A stretch of DNA of 64,000 nt from Zelopaecilomyces penicillatus (Eukaryota; Ascomycota; Sordariomycetes; Hypocreales; Pseudodiploosporaceae), in NCBI GenBank assembly GCA_005765155.1, contig VCCP01000002.1, positions 1,922,001 to 1,986,000 of the forward strand, given 5' to 3'. This document shows positions 1 through 13,300 of this stretch, one piece after another. The notes beneath the pieces are model-generated. The model was given only the letters and a program-made list of their open reading frames with translations, searched no databases and was not told the origin of the DNA. Each line of letters begins with the position of its first letter. The stretch's first letter is position 1. A program made the position numbers and the translations under genes.

Positions 1-1
1 C

Positions 2-2189
2 GATGCTGAAGCACAGGCAAAGGCTGAACAAGCAGCTGCTGTTAGCGATATTGAGGAAGACTGGGAAGCTGCTGCTAGTGCGGATGGAGGCGATGTCAAG
101 GATACTTGGGATGCTGATTCTGACGAGGAAGCCGAGAACAAAGTCGCTGCAAATGCCAATGGCGCTAGTGATTCAGACGAAGAGGATTCAGAGTCAGAGG
201 ATGAGGTGGTTTCGGCAGCCCGGCAAGCTGAAGCCCAGCGCAAAAAGGAGGCAGCAGAGCGCAGAGAAAAGTCTCATCAGGCTGCCCTGGCTGCCCGATC
301 CAAGGATAACTTGCGGTCGCCTATTTGCTGTATTTTGGGCCATGTCGATACTGGAAAGACGAAACTCCTGGACAAAATTCGGCAGACAAACGTTCAGGAA
401 GGCGAGGCTGGCGGTATTACTCAACAAATTGGTGCAACATACTTCCCAGTCGAAGCTATCAAGCAAAAAACAGCTGTTGTGAACACAGATGGAAAATTTG
501 AATTCAAAGTCCCGGGTCTCTTAGTCATTGATACCCCTGGACACGAGTCTTTTTCCAATCTACGGTCCCGAGGTTCTTCCTTGTGCAATATTGCCATTTT
601 GGTTGTTGATATTATGCATGGCCTTGAGCAACAGACTTTGGAGTCCATGAAGATGCTTCGTGAGCGGAAAACGCCATTCATCGTGGCGCTAAACAAGATT
701 GATAGGCTTTACGGCTGGAAAAAGGTGGACAACAATGGATTCCGTGAAAGTCTTGCTCTTCAAAACAAAGCTGTTCACAATGAATTCAAAAAGCGTTTGG
801 ACGACACCAAGTTGGCTTTTGCCGAACAAGGGTTCAACTCGGAACTCTTTTATGAGAACAAATCCATGGCTAAGTTTGTATCTTTAGTTCCGACCTCGGC
901 CCACACGGGCGAAGGTATCCCAGACATGCTGAAGCTCATTCTTCAACTCACTCAAGAACGAATGGTGGGCTCCCTGATGTACCTGTCAGAGGTACAAGCG
1001 ACGGTTCTTGAAGTCAAAGCTATCGAGGGCTTTGGCATGACGATTGATGTTATTTTATCTAACGGTATTCTAAGGGAAGGTGATCGAATCGTACTCTGCG
1101 GCACGGAGGGCGCAATTGTCACCAATATTAGAGCCTTGCTTACGCCAGAGCGCATGCGCGAACTTCGTCTTAAGTCAGCGTATGTTCACAACAAAGAAGT
1201 CAAAGCTGCTTTGGGTGTCAAGATTAGCGCTCCTGGTCTGGAGGGCGCCATTGCCGGATCAAGGCTGATGGTCGTTGGACCGGATGATGATGAGGAGGAT
1301 ATTGTGGATGAGGTAGAATCTGACCTCGCCAACCTATTGAGTAGAGTTGAAAAGTCAGGTCGCGGCGTCAGTGTCCAAGCATCTACACTTGGTTCATTAG
1401 AAGCATTGCTTGACTTTTTGAAGGATTGCAAGATTCCAGTTGCCAATGTCGGTATCGGGCCAGTATACAAGCGTGATGTCATGCAGTGCGGCATCATGTT
1501 GGAAAAAGCCCCTGACTATGCAGTCATGTTATGCTTCGATGTGAAAGTTGACAAAGAAGCTCATGCATATGCCGAGGAGCAAGGAGTCAAGATCTTTACT
1601 GCCGACATCATTTACCACTTGTTCGACGCGTTCACCAAGCATATGAATGAGATGTTGGAAAAGAAGAAGGAAGAATCCAAGATGTTGGCGGTATTCCCTT
1701 GCGTATTAAAGCCCGTTGCGATTTTTAACAAAACGGGCCCAATTGTTATCGGAGTGGATGTTGTGGAAGGCCAGCTTAAGATCAACACACCCATTGCAGC
1801 TGTCAAAACGAATCCGGTGACTAACGTCAAGGAAATTATCAGCCTCGGCAGAGTGTAAGTTCACCTTCTCTCATAGCACCCGTGACCCAATTCCCCTTAA
1901 TTAGCAAAAGCGGTGACATACTAACTACGGGAAATAATATAGCACATCGATTGAGAGAGAACATAAGCAGATCCCGGTTTGCAAAAAGGGCCAACCTTCA
2001 GTAGCTATCAAAATTGAGATGGGTGGCCACCAGCCCACCTACGGCCGGCAGTTGGAGGAATCCGACAGCTTGTACAGTTTAATCTCAAGGGCTAGTATTA
2101 ATTGCCTGAAGGAATTCTATCGCAGCGAAGTTGCCAATGACGAGTGGCAGTTGATCATCAAGCTCAAACCGCTTCTTGACATCAACTAA
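2..2189 (+). CDS. FUN12: Translation initiation factor eIF5B, 3' part (5' end outside window)
   Basis: This is the GTPase that promotes joining of the 60S ribosomal subunit at the end of initiation. The reading frame is open from base 2 and the true start lies upstream. Coding parts are 2-1854 and 1943-2189 (699 residues in the window). The intron 1855-1942 has donor GTAAGT, a perfect TACTAAC branch site at 1919-1925 and acceptor TAG; reading through it gives an early stop. The first part is acidic and lysine-rich, as in the poorly conserved N-terminal tail of the family. GTPase motifs follow: GHVDTGKT (base 338), DTPGH (base 530) and NKID (base 692). Beta-barrel domain II, domain III and the C-terminal domain come next, and the protein ends LKPLLDIN. 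It is intact where visible. It converges on the Hsp88 gene. The identity is secure; splicing is inferred from family conservation. Confidence 0.95.
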
Positions 2190-3223
2190 CGGCCGAGGTC
2201 AGGTCAAGAGTCGAAAATTCGACGAGAATGAAACTAGATCAGTTCTTCAGCCATAAATTGACCCTTCTCTCTGTAACCATTTTCTCAGCTCGCCTGTGAT
2301 TCGCCCCTTGACATGCTCGTTTCACACACTCAATTCCTGACACTAATGTTAGTTTATGCTTTTTTGACTAGTCATGCGTCATCTACGCCTGATTATGGCC
2401 CAATGCACCAACATAGCTCTATGTTTCTTCAAATACACACTCGATGTATCTAGGCAATGCGTTGCAGAACATTGCCCCCTTGGGAATCCGAAGGATATGT
2501 CGTAGAATGCAGGATTTAGCCAAAATTAGACCCTAAAGGTCGTGGGGAACATGTGCTGTCAGTGGAACGCTTAACAAAGGCAATGTTAATGCTCCTGGGT
2601 ATGTTGCATCCAGCACATTATCATCACTTTTTGTCAAATCTTTTTAGCATTTTCCTAGACAATTCTATCATGTTTATAGCCAGTTTCTAATAGTTTGGAG
2701 GCTCAGTTGTTGAAGGGACTGCAATCACTCTCCCTTTCTAAATTTATAAAGAAAAGGGGGGCGGGAGGAGGGGTCGGCAGCACCCCCCCATTCTCTGATT
2801 GATCTCGTATTTAGTGACTTATTTATTGTCCTGGGGCAAATAGGTGGAAAAAATAAAAGTAACCGTCGCTAGTCTCATTGGTAACCTCTCTGAACCTAGC
2901 GATAATACCCCTAATCTCTTGTTTTTGGCACACTTCATGCCAAAGTGATATGGGTAGATCGGAAGGGTAGGGATATACTGGTGAGTGCTACAGCAATGGA
3001 GACACAAAATTACATGACGTTAATCGTTCTAGCACTTAATTCAAACTCCTAGTCTGTAAGGATTTAGCTGTCTCAGCAGGATAGTGTGTAAGACTAGTCT
3101 AACGTAGAAACGTTCCATCATGACAAACCCCCCCTCACATTGTTCTCCAGGGAACGACTTTCAATATTGCATTGTCATTGCTTTTATCCTCGCATCAATT
3201 TTTATATGATTTTTTGTGCTTGC
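2190..3223. other. Intergenic region between two convergent genes
   Basis: About 1 kb separates the eIF5B stop from the Hsp88 stop, so it should hold both 3' untranslated regions. A purine-rich G tract and a C tract lie near 2755-2790. The small open frames here have no recognisable content. I see no gene. Confidence 0.6.
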
Positions 3224-5947
3224 TTATTTCGGGTCGCCTGCCTCTTCAATCTCTGCCTGCGGTGCATTGGCATCCTTCATCTCCTGATCAGACCCCGCCT
3301 GGGCCGCTTTCTCAGCCTCGGCCTTGCGAGACTCTTCTTCTGCGGCTCTCTTGGAAGCTTGTTCAGCTTCGACACGCTCTTGTACAGCGCGCCGATCTGC
3401 ATCTACCTTCTCGAAGTGTCGTTGGACAATAGGGCCAGCCATTGCTCGGATTTCGTCAATCTTGGCGACATAGACACCTTTGGAAGCATCATCACCCTCA
3501 TCGTATAACCAGTCCTGTAAAAAGTGATCAATATCATCTCATATAAAAAATGATGTAGGGCGGTTTAGCTTGAAGTGCAATCAATCTCATACCTCGGTAG
3601 CTTCAAGCTTGGCCTTGATAGTCGTCTTCTCGTCTTCGCTGGCGAAATCGGAATACTGGTCATCCAACTTGGCACGAAGGTCATAGATGTACGTTTCAAG
3701 CTCATTCTTCTTCTCCTCCGTATCGGCAACTAGCTTATCTTCCATGACCATAGAAGACTCCTTCTCTGTCAATGCAATCTTTGAGGTTCCATCTAGGGAA
3801 GATGTACCACTGACGATAGGCAAATCGCCTTTGCGAACTTGCTTCTTCACCTTTCTCGTCTTCTTAGGCGCTTCATCTTTGGAGTCGGTCTCCATTGCCT
3901 TTCAAGAGGATTTTGTCAGCCATCGGCAACATTCATGATATTATTCAGGGAGAAAAACACCAGCTGAGTTTGGGATAGGGGACAAAACTTCAATGGCACT
4001 GAGGCTTTCGAGTTTGTAGCTGATGACGTTGCTAAAATATGTGAAGGGGCATAGAGAAATCCTAGGCTTATATGAACTCACATCGGGATCCTTCTTTTCA
4101 CCGTCATCTTTCTTGTCCTCTTCTTTGATCTCTTCCTCGACCTCTTGATCCTCCACATAATAACCAGTCTCAACATTAAGAACGCCGTGAATATTGACGC
4201 GCGCCTTGAGCTTGCAAATCATAAAATCGTCCTTGCCATCGGCTTTGACGCCCTTGACTGAGAATCGCCCAATCCAGGGATTTAGTTTGCCAGGCAGGTC
4301 CTCGGGCTTTGTATAGCGTGCCTCCAGATCAAAAGGCTGCTTCCGATAGAAAGTTAAAATCTTTGTTGAGGGTAGAACTCCACCCCTGCTAAACACAGTC
4401 AGGCTTGTGTCCTCATCGGGGATATCCGGGGCCTTTTCCCAAGCAAACTCGATGGGATAGCTGATGATGTCCTGAACCGAGAAGTCGCGGACTCTGAAAA
4501 CAGGGGAGAGGATGGCACAGCTAAAGGCACATCCACGAGCAACCGCCTCATCGGCATTCATTGTGTAGGACAAGGCCTTTCCAAAGAAGGACTGGATACG
4601 TTCTTTGAGAGCTGGCACTCGGGAGCCTGCACCCACTATCTCAATGATATCGATGTCCTCTTTGGAGAGTTTGGCCTGGGCAAGAGCTTGCTCCAGGGGC
4701 ATTTGAATTCGGGCTAGTAGAGGCTCCACCATTGCCTCGAACTCTTGCCGGGTGACCATGGCCGATGCGTCAACATCATTCATGAGAGACTCGATGTTGA
4801 CAGGCGCTTGTTGGTTGGCGGAAAGGATCTTTTTGGTTTTCTCAGCAGCAGCAATAGTTCGGGCCATGGCTCTGCCATGAGTGTAAATGTCAACCTTATA
4901 TTTGCCTTTGAATTCCTTTGCAAGATGATCGACGAGAGCCTTGTCAAAATCTCGACCACCAAAGTTGCGATCCCAAGCTGTCGCCTTGACGGCCAGTTCT
5001 CCCTTCTTAAACTCTACAATAGAGCAAGTATAATTGCTATGGCCAATATCAATGAAGCAGACACGGCGGGGCTGTTCCTCAGGGGCAGGTAGGTCGAGCT
5101 TGGTGATACCCCAGCCAAGAGCGGCGGCGGTAGTGTCATTCATGAGACGAAGGACCTTAAGGCCAGCAATCTCGGCAGCATCGAGCAGGGTCCGTCTCTG
5201 AGCATCAGAGAACCAGGCCGGGACGCTCATACAGAGATCAGAAACCGGGAGCTTGAGCTCGTCGGCAGTGGTCTGCTTGATCTTACTCAAAAACATGGCA
5301 ATGAGCTGAGTAGATGTGAACTTCTCTTTGTTGCCGAGATAAGATACCTCGGCACCAACTTGGCCGTTGATGTCGACAAGCGGGGCCGTAACATATTGTT
5401 GTTCGATCTGAATGTCGGGGTCGCTGAAAGATCGGCCAGCGAGACGCTTGAGACAGTTGACGGTGTTCTTAAGGTTGGAGATTTCTTGCGTCTTAGCAGC
5501 CTCACCAAGATAGCGTGATTTTGAGCCAAACCCTACCAGGGATCTATTCAGTTAAATATATGTCAGTGTTGTTATTCCTAGTTCTAGAAAAAGTAACTCA
5601 GTTGGGAATGAGACGGGGCAGTTTGCGTACGGGGTGGCTCTGTTGGACACTTCATTGGTGATCTAACAACAGAATATGGTCAAACCAAAGTTGTGACACA
5701 AAATTAATAATACAGATTCTTCGGGAAAGGTACAAACCACATCAACGCCTCGATTGCGCGCAACAGCAATGACTGTCTTCAGCGTTCCAAAGTCAACACC
5801 TACACGTCGAAGAGGGGTTCGTCAGCATGCCACTGTAGTTGCCTTCAGGTCGTCTTGCCTGATCGAATAGTTAGGTAAAAGGGATGAGCATGCGTGAGAG
5901 CGCATGCTCATACATACAACGCATAATCACATACCGACGACAGACAT
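3224..5947 (-). CDS. hsp88: Hsp110-family chaperone, Hsp88/Sse1 type
   Basis: Cytosolic Hsp70-related protein that acts as a nucleotide-exchange factor for Hsp70 and as a holdase. I splice six exons on the minus strand: 5947-5935, 5799-5738, 5662-5631, 5543-4082, 3898-3593 and 3514-3224. The sum is 2166 nt, or 721 residues, close to the usual length of about 700. The start MSVVG continues across the first intron into VDFGTLKTV, the Hsp70/110 phosphate-binding loop, so this ATG is firm. The ATPase domain fills the first half. A charged acidic/lysine linker follows near DDGEKKDPD, then the KTRKVKKQVRKGDLP segment typical of fungal Hsp88, and a helical, acidic C-terminus. The 183-nt intron 3899-4081 has in-frame stops and must be removed. 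Three small 5' exons (13, 62 and 32 nt) are easily missed by gene finders. Confidence 0.93.
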
Positions 5948-6905
5948 GATTTCAGCGTAATCCTGCTTTCCCGTGCTCTTTTTGGCGTGTTTAAATCTTT
6001 CCAGCCGTTGCGCTGTCGACCTGTACGATGGCGGCCACTGGCTCGAGAGGGGCAGACAGCGAGTACCAGCACGAGCTACGGTCGAAAAGTAGGAGTGGGC
6101 GCGCCGCAAGAGTTGGGGGTTGACGGCGTTAAGTCAAGACGAGGCGATACTGGAGAATGAATAAATGGGATAGGAGAAAGATGCAAGAGAGAGAGACTGG
6201 TGTCAACGACAACCCGTGGTTATGGTGGGATTCGAACGTGTTTGAACCTTGGCCGGACTTTCTTTTCCAGTTGGTGGGCGGTGAAGTCAGGTACAAATAC
6301 AAGTACTAAAACAGGCTCAGTCAAAGCTCAGGGCGAGGAGGATACTTGTCTCTAGCGCGGGGCAGCCCCAAAGCTAGTATTTCCTTCGCCTTGTGTCTGC
6401 AAGACTATACATATAAGTACTGCCCCGCCACCCCTCAACCAGGTATCCCCTCTGCAGCAGCAGGTAGCCAGGTACATGCTTGCCCAGGCGCCTGTGGAAA
6501 GGCGCAGAATTTTCTAGAGCCTACTAAGGTACCTAAGGTACTCAACACACTGTATGAGAATGGTCCTCTTCTGCGGCCAATCCATCTGACAAAAACAATA
6601 CGGTAGGTACTCCGTATACTCGTAGAAATTCGCTACCCACTATTCCCAACCAAGAAACACCTCGCCACATTTTACTAATCCTTGCTTTGCGCCTTCAGCC
6701 CGCCTCGCAACTTTACCACTTGTATTTAAATATCGTGCAAGCTATCCTAATCCTTGTATTTTTGAGGGTTCGGCGGCACTCAAACATTGTCTACTTCGTC
6801 CATGATACCAGGTTGTGCATTCCTCGCGCCCGTCTTGACAGCCTTTGCATCTGTTGTTTGAATATGGACTTACAAGCTTATGTGGCTCAACCATAATACA
6901 CTTCT
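5948..6905. promoter_or_regulatory. Upstream region of hsp88 with a heat-shock-element-like site
   Basis: This 958-nt gap lies upstream of hsp88 and downstream of the chitin-synthase-like gene. It holds GAA-nn-TTC-nn-GAG at 6507-6519, which fits the alternating nGAAn/nTTCn pattern of a heat shock element. It also holds AGGGG at 6048-6052 and CCCCT at 6431-6435 and 6447-6451, which match stress response elements. Site matches are seen directly; binding and function are inference. Small open frames here look like chance. Confidence 0.4.
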
Positions 6906-9363
6906 TTAGTCTTCTTCTTCAATGTTGTCTTTATCATAATCATCCCGATCATGTCGGGGTCGTTGCGCTATTGCGTACTTTCGACGATCTTCTTCACCCA
7001 TGTAAACCTCCAATGAGTTTCCTGCGCCTGGACCCTGCTCTCCGCTAGCAGAACACTTCCGCTGCTGTTTCGCTAGAGCGTAAACCTCAGCGCCTGTATG
7101 CCATATGGCATTGTCTGTGTATGTCTCAGTCTCGTCCACATAAACGTACAGCCCTGTAGTCATCTTTTGCCTGGCTGAAAACATGCCGTCGATTGTGTCG
7201 GGTGGCCTGACGATGCTGCCCTTACGGTCAAGGTTGGCACCCCCACCAAATTCCCCTTTCAGTATACCCTTCCGTGATTTGTACATGCGAGGAAATGATT
7301 CGGGAATGATATTGAGCTCATCACCTTGCACCACTGCCTGCTCAATGCCCTCCCGCGCTGTTATATGTGTGTCAGCTGTCGCAGCATCTGCTCGTGGTCC
7401 TCCCCACGTCCTGTGTCCGGCTGTCAAAATTCCGTACACCATGTAGTACCAGTTAAAAAGGGGGTTTAGAATAAACATGAGCGGATATAGCCAAATTTTG
7501 AATCTCCGAAGCTTAGCCCCAAAGTACAGCATCAAGGTCCAGTTTAAACCAAGAGACACAGCAATGAACCCTACAGGTAGCCCCTCTATCGTTGCTGCCG
7601 TCGTCATCAAGGCAACGAGCATGACGAAAAATAAAAGAGCCGTTGTTCGGATCGTGTTTTGCATGAAACGAACGAGTATCAGTGTCGGGTATCGCTTCCA
7701 TAGCCGCCAGTCTGTCAACATGCATACTTCATTTGTCACGAAGCCAAGGAGCCACCGACGTCGCTGTTTAACCAGGGACTGGTAAGTTTGCACAGCTTCC
7801 GTTTTGCAAAAAGCTGATGTACACATCTGTATTTGATGACGTTTCTTGGCACCGATCATAAATAGATGGGTGAGCCACCTATCCTCGCCAAGATGGCATT
7901 TGGCAAAGTCAAACAGGTCCTCACAATGCTCCGACTTGTCTGCGAAATAATACTTGGCCATTCTTCTGAACGCGGAAAAGCGGAGCATGGTAAGGGCGCC
8001 TGGAAGACAAGTCACGGAGCCACAGCCAGACTCTACAGTCCTTTCGAAAAGTTGACCGTGAACGTATTCCATGTCTTGAAGCAGGGTGATCATGCTGTGC
8101 TTTCTTGTTGTTGACGTAATTACGCCAGTCATCGCTAACATGTCTCTGGAATTGCCGGGACTGAGTTCCATGTCATAAATAAAGTTCTGCAGACAGACTG
8201 AATCCAAGATGCAGTCGGAATCAATGAAGAGGATGAACAGATTATCGTTCCTCCTAAGGTACTGCTCATAAATTCGGTCAATGAGCTTGAAAGTCGACTT
8301 TTGGCAGCATCTTTTACCACCATGGGGAAACCTAGAGACAGTAATGCGAGCGTCTCTGTATGTTACATCAATGATTCTTGGGTATGAGTCCATTGGAATA
8401 GGAACCCCCAGACTTTCAATAGTATGGAGATATAAGTTGTCTTCTTCCACGCCATCAAAGGACAAGAAAACGTGTATACATGGGGCTGGATAGTCACACT
8501 CGACAACCGAATTGACAGCTGCTATAAGTACTTCTGGGGTTTCCCGGTAGCAAGGCATAACAATTACTACCTTTGGTGCCGTTTCATGGTCGAGAACTTG
8601 TTTTATGCGCTTCGCGCGGCCTAACTGGTTTATTACGAGTTGGTAGATGCAAAATAACCAGGGCATAGTGAGTAGAATCGCAAAACTCCAAAATGCAAAC
8701 CACTGGAAGAATGAAACAACAGAACCTGGTAAGTCTCGCATAATTTGGCTCGGAAACGGCAGGGTAACCGCCATAATGGGTAAAAAGATCAAGCTGCGGG
8801 CGTTTTTTTTAGCAGAAATACTAACAAGGTAAATGCCCATCAGGAGTTTTCATCGTACCGAAGCAGCACAAAACCTACACCGACAATTATGCAGAGGGCC
8901 TTTACAGACCAGTGCTCGGCTTTTTGGAACACTTTTACCAAGCAATAGACAAATGCTGCGAGCCAAAGGATCCATTCTAGACAGATCATGAGCACGATGG
9001 CCCCGACGATGGTGGTATAGACGATCTTAGGCTCAACACCAGTTAGCTGCAGCATGAGGTCTCAAGGAGCACCGCTTGTAATAATTCAAGTTATTTCAGC
9101 GCCAGCTTCATACTCACGTCCTTTGTCGACCAACTTTCAACAATAGCCATTGTGCTTCTCTTCACTACTGCTGATGTAGCTGCAGCTGAAATGATAGGTT
9201 GTGTTGCAAGTGAATGCCAAATCGGTTCCAGGCATAGACCCTCTGTTAACGGTGGCGGTGATGATTGACGATGATGTTGGTGGTGAGCCAAATCTGAAAG
9301 AAGCGCCGAGCGGTACAAGACGTCATCCAACTTTAATGCCAGAGTGTAGTAGTTGAATCTCAT
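6906..9363 (-). CDS. Chitin-synthase-like family 2 glycosyltransferase (ChsD-like, probably class VI/VII)
   Basis: A membrane glycosyltransferase likely to make a cell wall polymer, by family chitin from UDP-GlcNAc. Exons are 9363-9118, 9046-8859 and 8793-6906 (2322 nt, 773 residues). Introns are 71 and 65 nt, and splicing joins TKD to LTGVEPK and LLR to LIFLPIM. Family motifs seen are FIDSDC (metal and nucleotide-sugar binding), GEDRWLT (the chitin synthase EDR motif) and QRRRW. One hydrophobic segment lies in exon 2, others precede the catalytic domain, and a cluster follows QRRRW, ending at GHRTWGG. There is no myosin motor or cytochrome b5 domain, so it is not class V or IV. The length fits Aspergillus ChsD. 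A second ATG at 9150 (MAIVESW) is an alternative start. Family assignment is strong; class and product are from memory of relatives. Confidence 0.82.
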
Positions 9364-10380
9364 GTATGTCTGTTAATATAGACTAGGGTTGCATAGGATT
9401 ACCACAAGATGCGAGATTCCATGCCCTCCGCATACCTGGTACAGAGAAGCCTGGCTGGTCGGTATTCGAGAGAAGACAAACAGGCGTTCCAAGCACTGTC
9501 AAGCCAAGGGCATAATTAAGCAAAATTAGAAGCACTACTGGGCTGACAACTGCCAATCAAAGCTGTTGTGAATCTGGGAGGAGCGCCTGCGTTGCACTTG
9601 CGAGCTGTTAGGCAACAAGGGGCAATACCGATCAAGAAATCACCGCCAGACAAGTCCGGAATTCCCGAGTGAATGGCAATTTGACTTACTGCTGCTACTA
9701 CCTGGGGTACTAAGTTAAGTAGGGGGGGTATTGAAATATATAGTGGTAGTACTTTTACTTTAAATATTGTTGTTGTTATTTTTTTTGGTGTTACTTGAAA
9801 ATAGGATGTATTATAATAATATTTATTGTTATCTGTCTTATGATTTGTATGTTGTTTGCATGCCCACTTGATCTAGGACATCCACCAGGACTTCTCTGGT
9901 GCTTGCTTTCCCTAGAAGCTAGCATCAGTCAATGTTATTACTATGTACTACGTCACTGATATAAGAGTTTTCGCTTCTTGATTTCAGCTTAATGTTTGGC
10001 GTTTGCGCAGGAGGTAATTGGTTGGATTCAGGTTGGATTCATAATCATTATTAGAGGTTCCAACTGTTATCGCAGTCTCAATTAACTATCCCATCACTCA
10101 CCACCGCAATGTCTACTTGGTTGGAAGAAACGCCTAAAGAAGTCTGTCTACATTATCTGTCACATCTTCCAACTAAAGGGTAGTGCCTGCTTCAAGTGAA
10201 GAGTGAAATGCTCAGATCATTAGCAAATGGAATTGCTGTCATGTTTCAGAAGCCAACCTCACTTGAATTGTAGGTGTGGCAAGCGTTGGGCCAAGTGAAC
10301 ACTGCAAAGTTCTTTTACGCCAATGTACACCAAATTCAACATTTGATATCAGAGCTTTCCGTTTTGAGAATGGCTTGGCT
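9364..10380. other. Intergenic region upstream of the chitin-synthase-like gene
   Basis: About 1 kb lies between the start of the ChsD-like gene and the stop of nmd2, both on the minus strand. It includes a G run and an A+T-rich patch near 9720-9860. It should contain the promoter and 5' leader of the ChsD-like gene. I recognise no gene or specific site. Confidence 0.5.
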
Positions 10381-13300
10381 CTACCAGTCAACGTCGCTAA
10401 GTTGTAATTTCCGGACTCTTTGGCCGCGATCCTTACTTGATTTCTCAATCCGGTTATGATAAAAGGTCGATGACCGCTCATTCCCTACACGAATCATGCG
10501 TGAGACACCGAACTGGAAATACTCTTAAGAGACAAAAGAGGGAAAATACCTTCTTGATCATCGCTTTGCTGAAGATCATAATTAAGCACCAAACTCTTGA
10601 TTCGCTGTTGTTCCTCTCTTTCCGCCTGCTGTTGCGTCTTCATTGCAATAGCAAATGTGGAATCCGAAGGTAGCTCTACTGTACGGGTCTATATGTACCG
10701 AGAATTAACAACAAAGACGGTGAACGAAGCATGATATAACGACAGAATACAACGCACCTGTTGACGATTGCCCTTCTTGGTCATCAGTGAGAAAGCCATA
10801 GTTCTACCCGATCCAGCGCTTTCATGGCTGGGCTCAATCGACCCAGCAGCCTCTCGATATTTTGGTCGGACAGGGAGTGGCACGTCAAACAGCTGCTTCC
10901 TCTCAAATTTGCGTGACTCAAGACTATCCGCCATCATCTTGGCATACTCTCGTTCGAAGTCTGCCTCATCCTCAGGATCAACAGCTTCTTCTTGTCGAGT
11001 AACTACTATCTCTTCGTTGAAGTCGCTGTCATGACCAGAATGGTCCTCGGCATCCTGCTCAACCACATGTTAACATGAGTATGATGCCAAAGTGATCATC
11101 AACAAAGAACTTACCTCAGCCACCTCTTCTTCCTCGGAAGCGCTTTCATCGTCACCCTCCATGTCTACCTCAGCTTCATCAAGATCGCCGTTTTCATCGT
11201 CAGAAGATGAAGAACTTGTGGCATCATCCGCTTCAGCCAATTTATCAACTCCCGCCGTCTTCTGGTCTTGAGAAATGGCGAGCAGAAATGTTTTGGTAGC
11301 TTCATCAAGGTTTGTAGCTAATTTCCATTGTGGCCGAGTAAGGGCAAATATATCTTGCACGGCAAATTCAATATCCAAAGGCAAAGATGCCTTCGTATGA
11401 ACGTAGTACTACTAGGGGTTAGTCAACTATAACACAATTGATACAGTCTAGTACTAAAAAGTAAATATGGTAAATAGAAAGATAGAGATAACGCTCTAAA
11501 GCTCACTTGAAAGAAAGACAAGAAGTAGTCAAGTTTCTTGCCGGCAGCGCCTCTATTGAAAAACATGCCACAGGTTTCTAGCATCGTGGTAACTAGGCGA
11601 ATTCTAAAGAAGTCGTCCGGGGGATCAAATGAATTCAACTTTCCGGGGATCGGAGGTCCGCCTATGACTATTTAGCAAAGCACTGGTGGGTATCTATATA
11701 ATCAGCCACATACCATATCCAAATGTTGTAATCTTATACATGGTGTCGAAGATGACTGGATGCTCCAGCATACGGTAATTGTACAGTTCCCCGAGATACT
11801 TCACCTCTGCGACACGACGTTGAGAAAGCCTAAAGTCATTCTGCTCCATGCCAAAACTAATGGATTCGATGATATTATCGATAACCATGACAACAAATTC
11901 TGGATGATATCGGTACAATGCACTCAGCAAAATACCAAGCAGATGAATATTTCCGTATTTAACTTTGCCAGGTTTCGAAAAGACCTTCTCTAAGATAGCA
12001 ACAACCTAGACACTGTTAGTAAAGTTTACAAGCCTTATAGGTTGGCTAATGTCAATACCTCGGCTTCTTCCCAATGTAGTCTACGTATTTGTTTGAGGAT
12101 TTTGCTATAATTTCGCTTGGTCATATCATTATATACCAACTTGCGAATGAAGAGTTCCATTGGAGTCCATTCCTTCTGTTCCATGGCAGGCCTGTCGGGG
12201 GGGTCGACATAGTAAACAGCATTATCAATAAGCATTCTTTCGGGTTGTCCAATGTGCTGAACAGACTTTTTGCGTTGAAGCGTCTCAAGAAAACTGGCCA
12301 TTCTTGGGGCCGTATCCGGTTTTTTTAATAAATACCGACCGCAATTTTCTATAAGATTGCAAAGGATTTCGATATTCATTCGAGAAAAGTCATCCAAACT
12401 CACCTTGAGACAATGGAAAATAACATGTTCCGGGACAACACCGAATTTGGTAAGTTCAGCGAGATAGCGAATGTTGCTAAGTCTGACTTGACCTAAAAAG
12501 TCCTTTTCTTTTCGGCGTTGTAAACTGCGAAATTCCGCGTCCAGATACTCCACTAGTCCCTTGGGAACGTCATGCATATATCGTCCCAAGGTAGCAACCA
12601 GGCGGGACCAAGATGGAAGTAGATCGCTTCGCCCTTTGGGGACTTCGGTTAAGGCCTTGATCAGCCGGTTACGAGAGGCCTTCGAATTGAGAAAGCAAAA
12701 ATCAATCGCGGTTTGGTCAATGAGATCTTTGTTGGTCAGCTCTGGTAAGCGCGACAAGAGAGCATCAACCTGAGCGCCAATAGTTTTATTTGCAATTGCT
12801 GTTGATTGATCGTCCATCGAATCGGGGGACTTGAGAGTTTCAGGGATATCGATTGAGTCAATCCTCTTGCCAACTTGCTCTTCACAATCAAACCTTTTTT
12901 TTTTGTTGCTGTCCTCTAGGAGGATAGCGGGCACCTTGCCTTTCAAGTCGACCAGGCTTTCGTAAAAACGACGTTCATCCTCATCATCCCATATACCAGC
13001 ACCATCTCCCATAGACCTCAGGTAGTCACCAGGTTTGACCAGGCCAATCGAACTACTGGAAGCTGCGAGTGAGTCATCTGATGTTTTCAGATTGGGCATT
13101 TCTGCACCGATAGCATCCGCGATGACTTGAGCGTTGGCAACCAATCGATCATGGGCTTTAACTTGCTTTTCATAATTTGCCTGACGATCTTCAAAGACTT
13201 CCCCAGATTTGATATAGGCCTCAGCGTTTCGCCGGGCTTGTAGTTGAATGGCCTTTTGATCGCGAATCATGTGGCTCCTGACATCATCAAAATACCGTTT

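Noticed and set aside
3974..4080. Extra exon inside the 183-nt hsp88 intron (NVISYKLESLSAIE)
   Set aside because: The frame meets a stop and interrupts the family-conserved join DPD-AMETDSKDE; removing the whole intron restores the expected protein.
6222..6240. GGGATTCGAACGTG, like the T-arm end of a tRNA gene on the minus strand
   Set aside because: The bases before TTCGAAT do not pair with CCCAC to make a T stem, and no acceptor, D or anticodon arms can be folded around it.
6346..6606. Small plus-strand open frame of 86 codons upstream of hsp88
   Set aside because: No recognisable domain, composition like the flanking promoter DNA, and it overlaps the heat-shock-element-like site.
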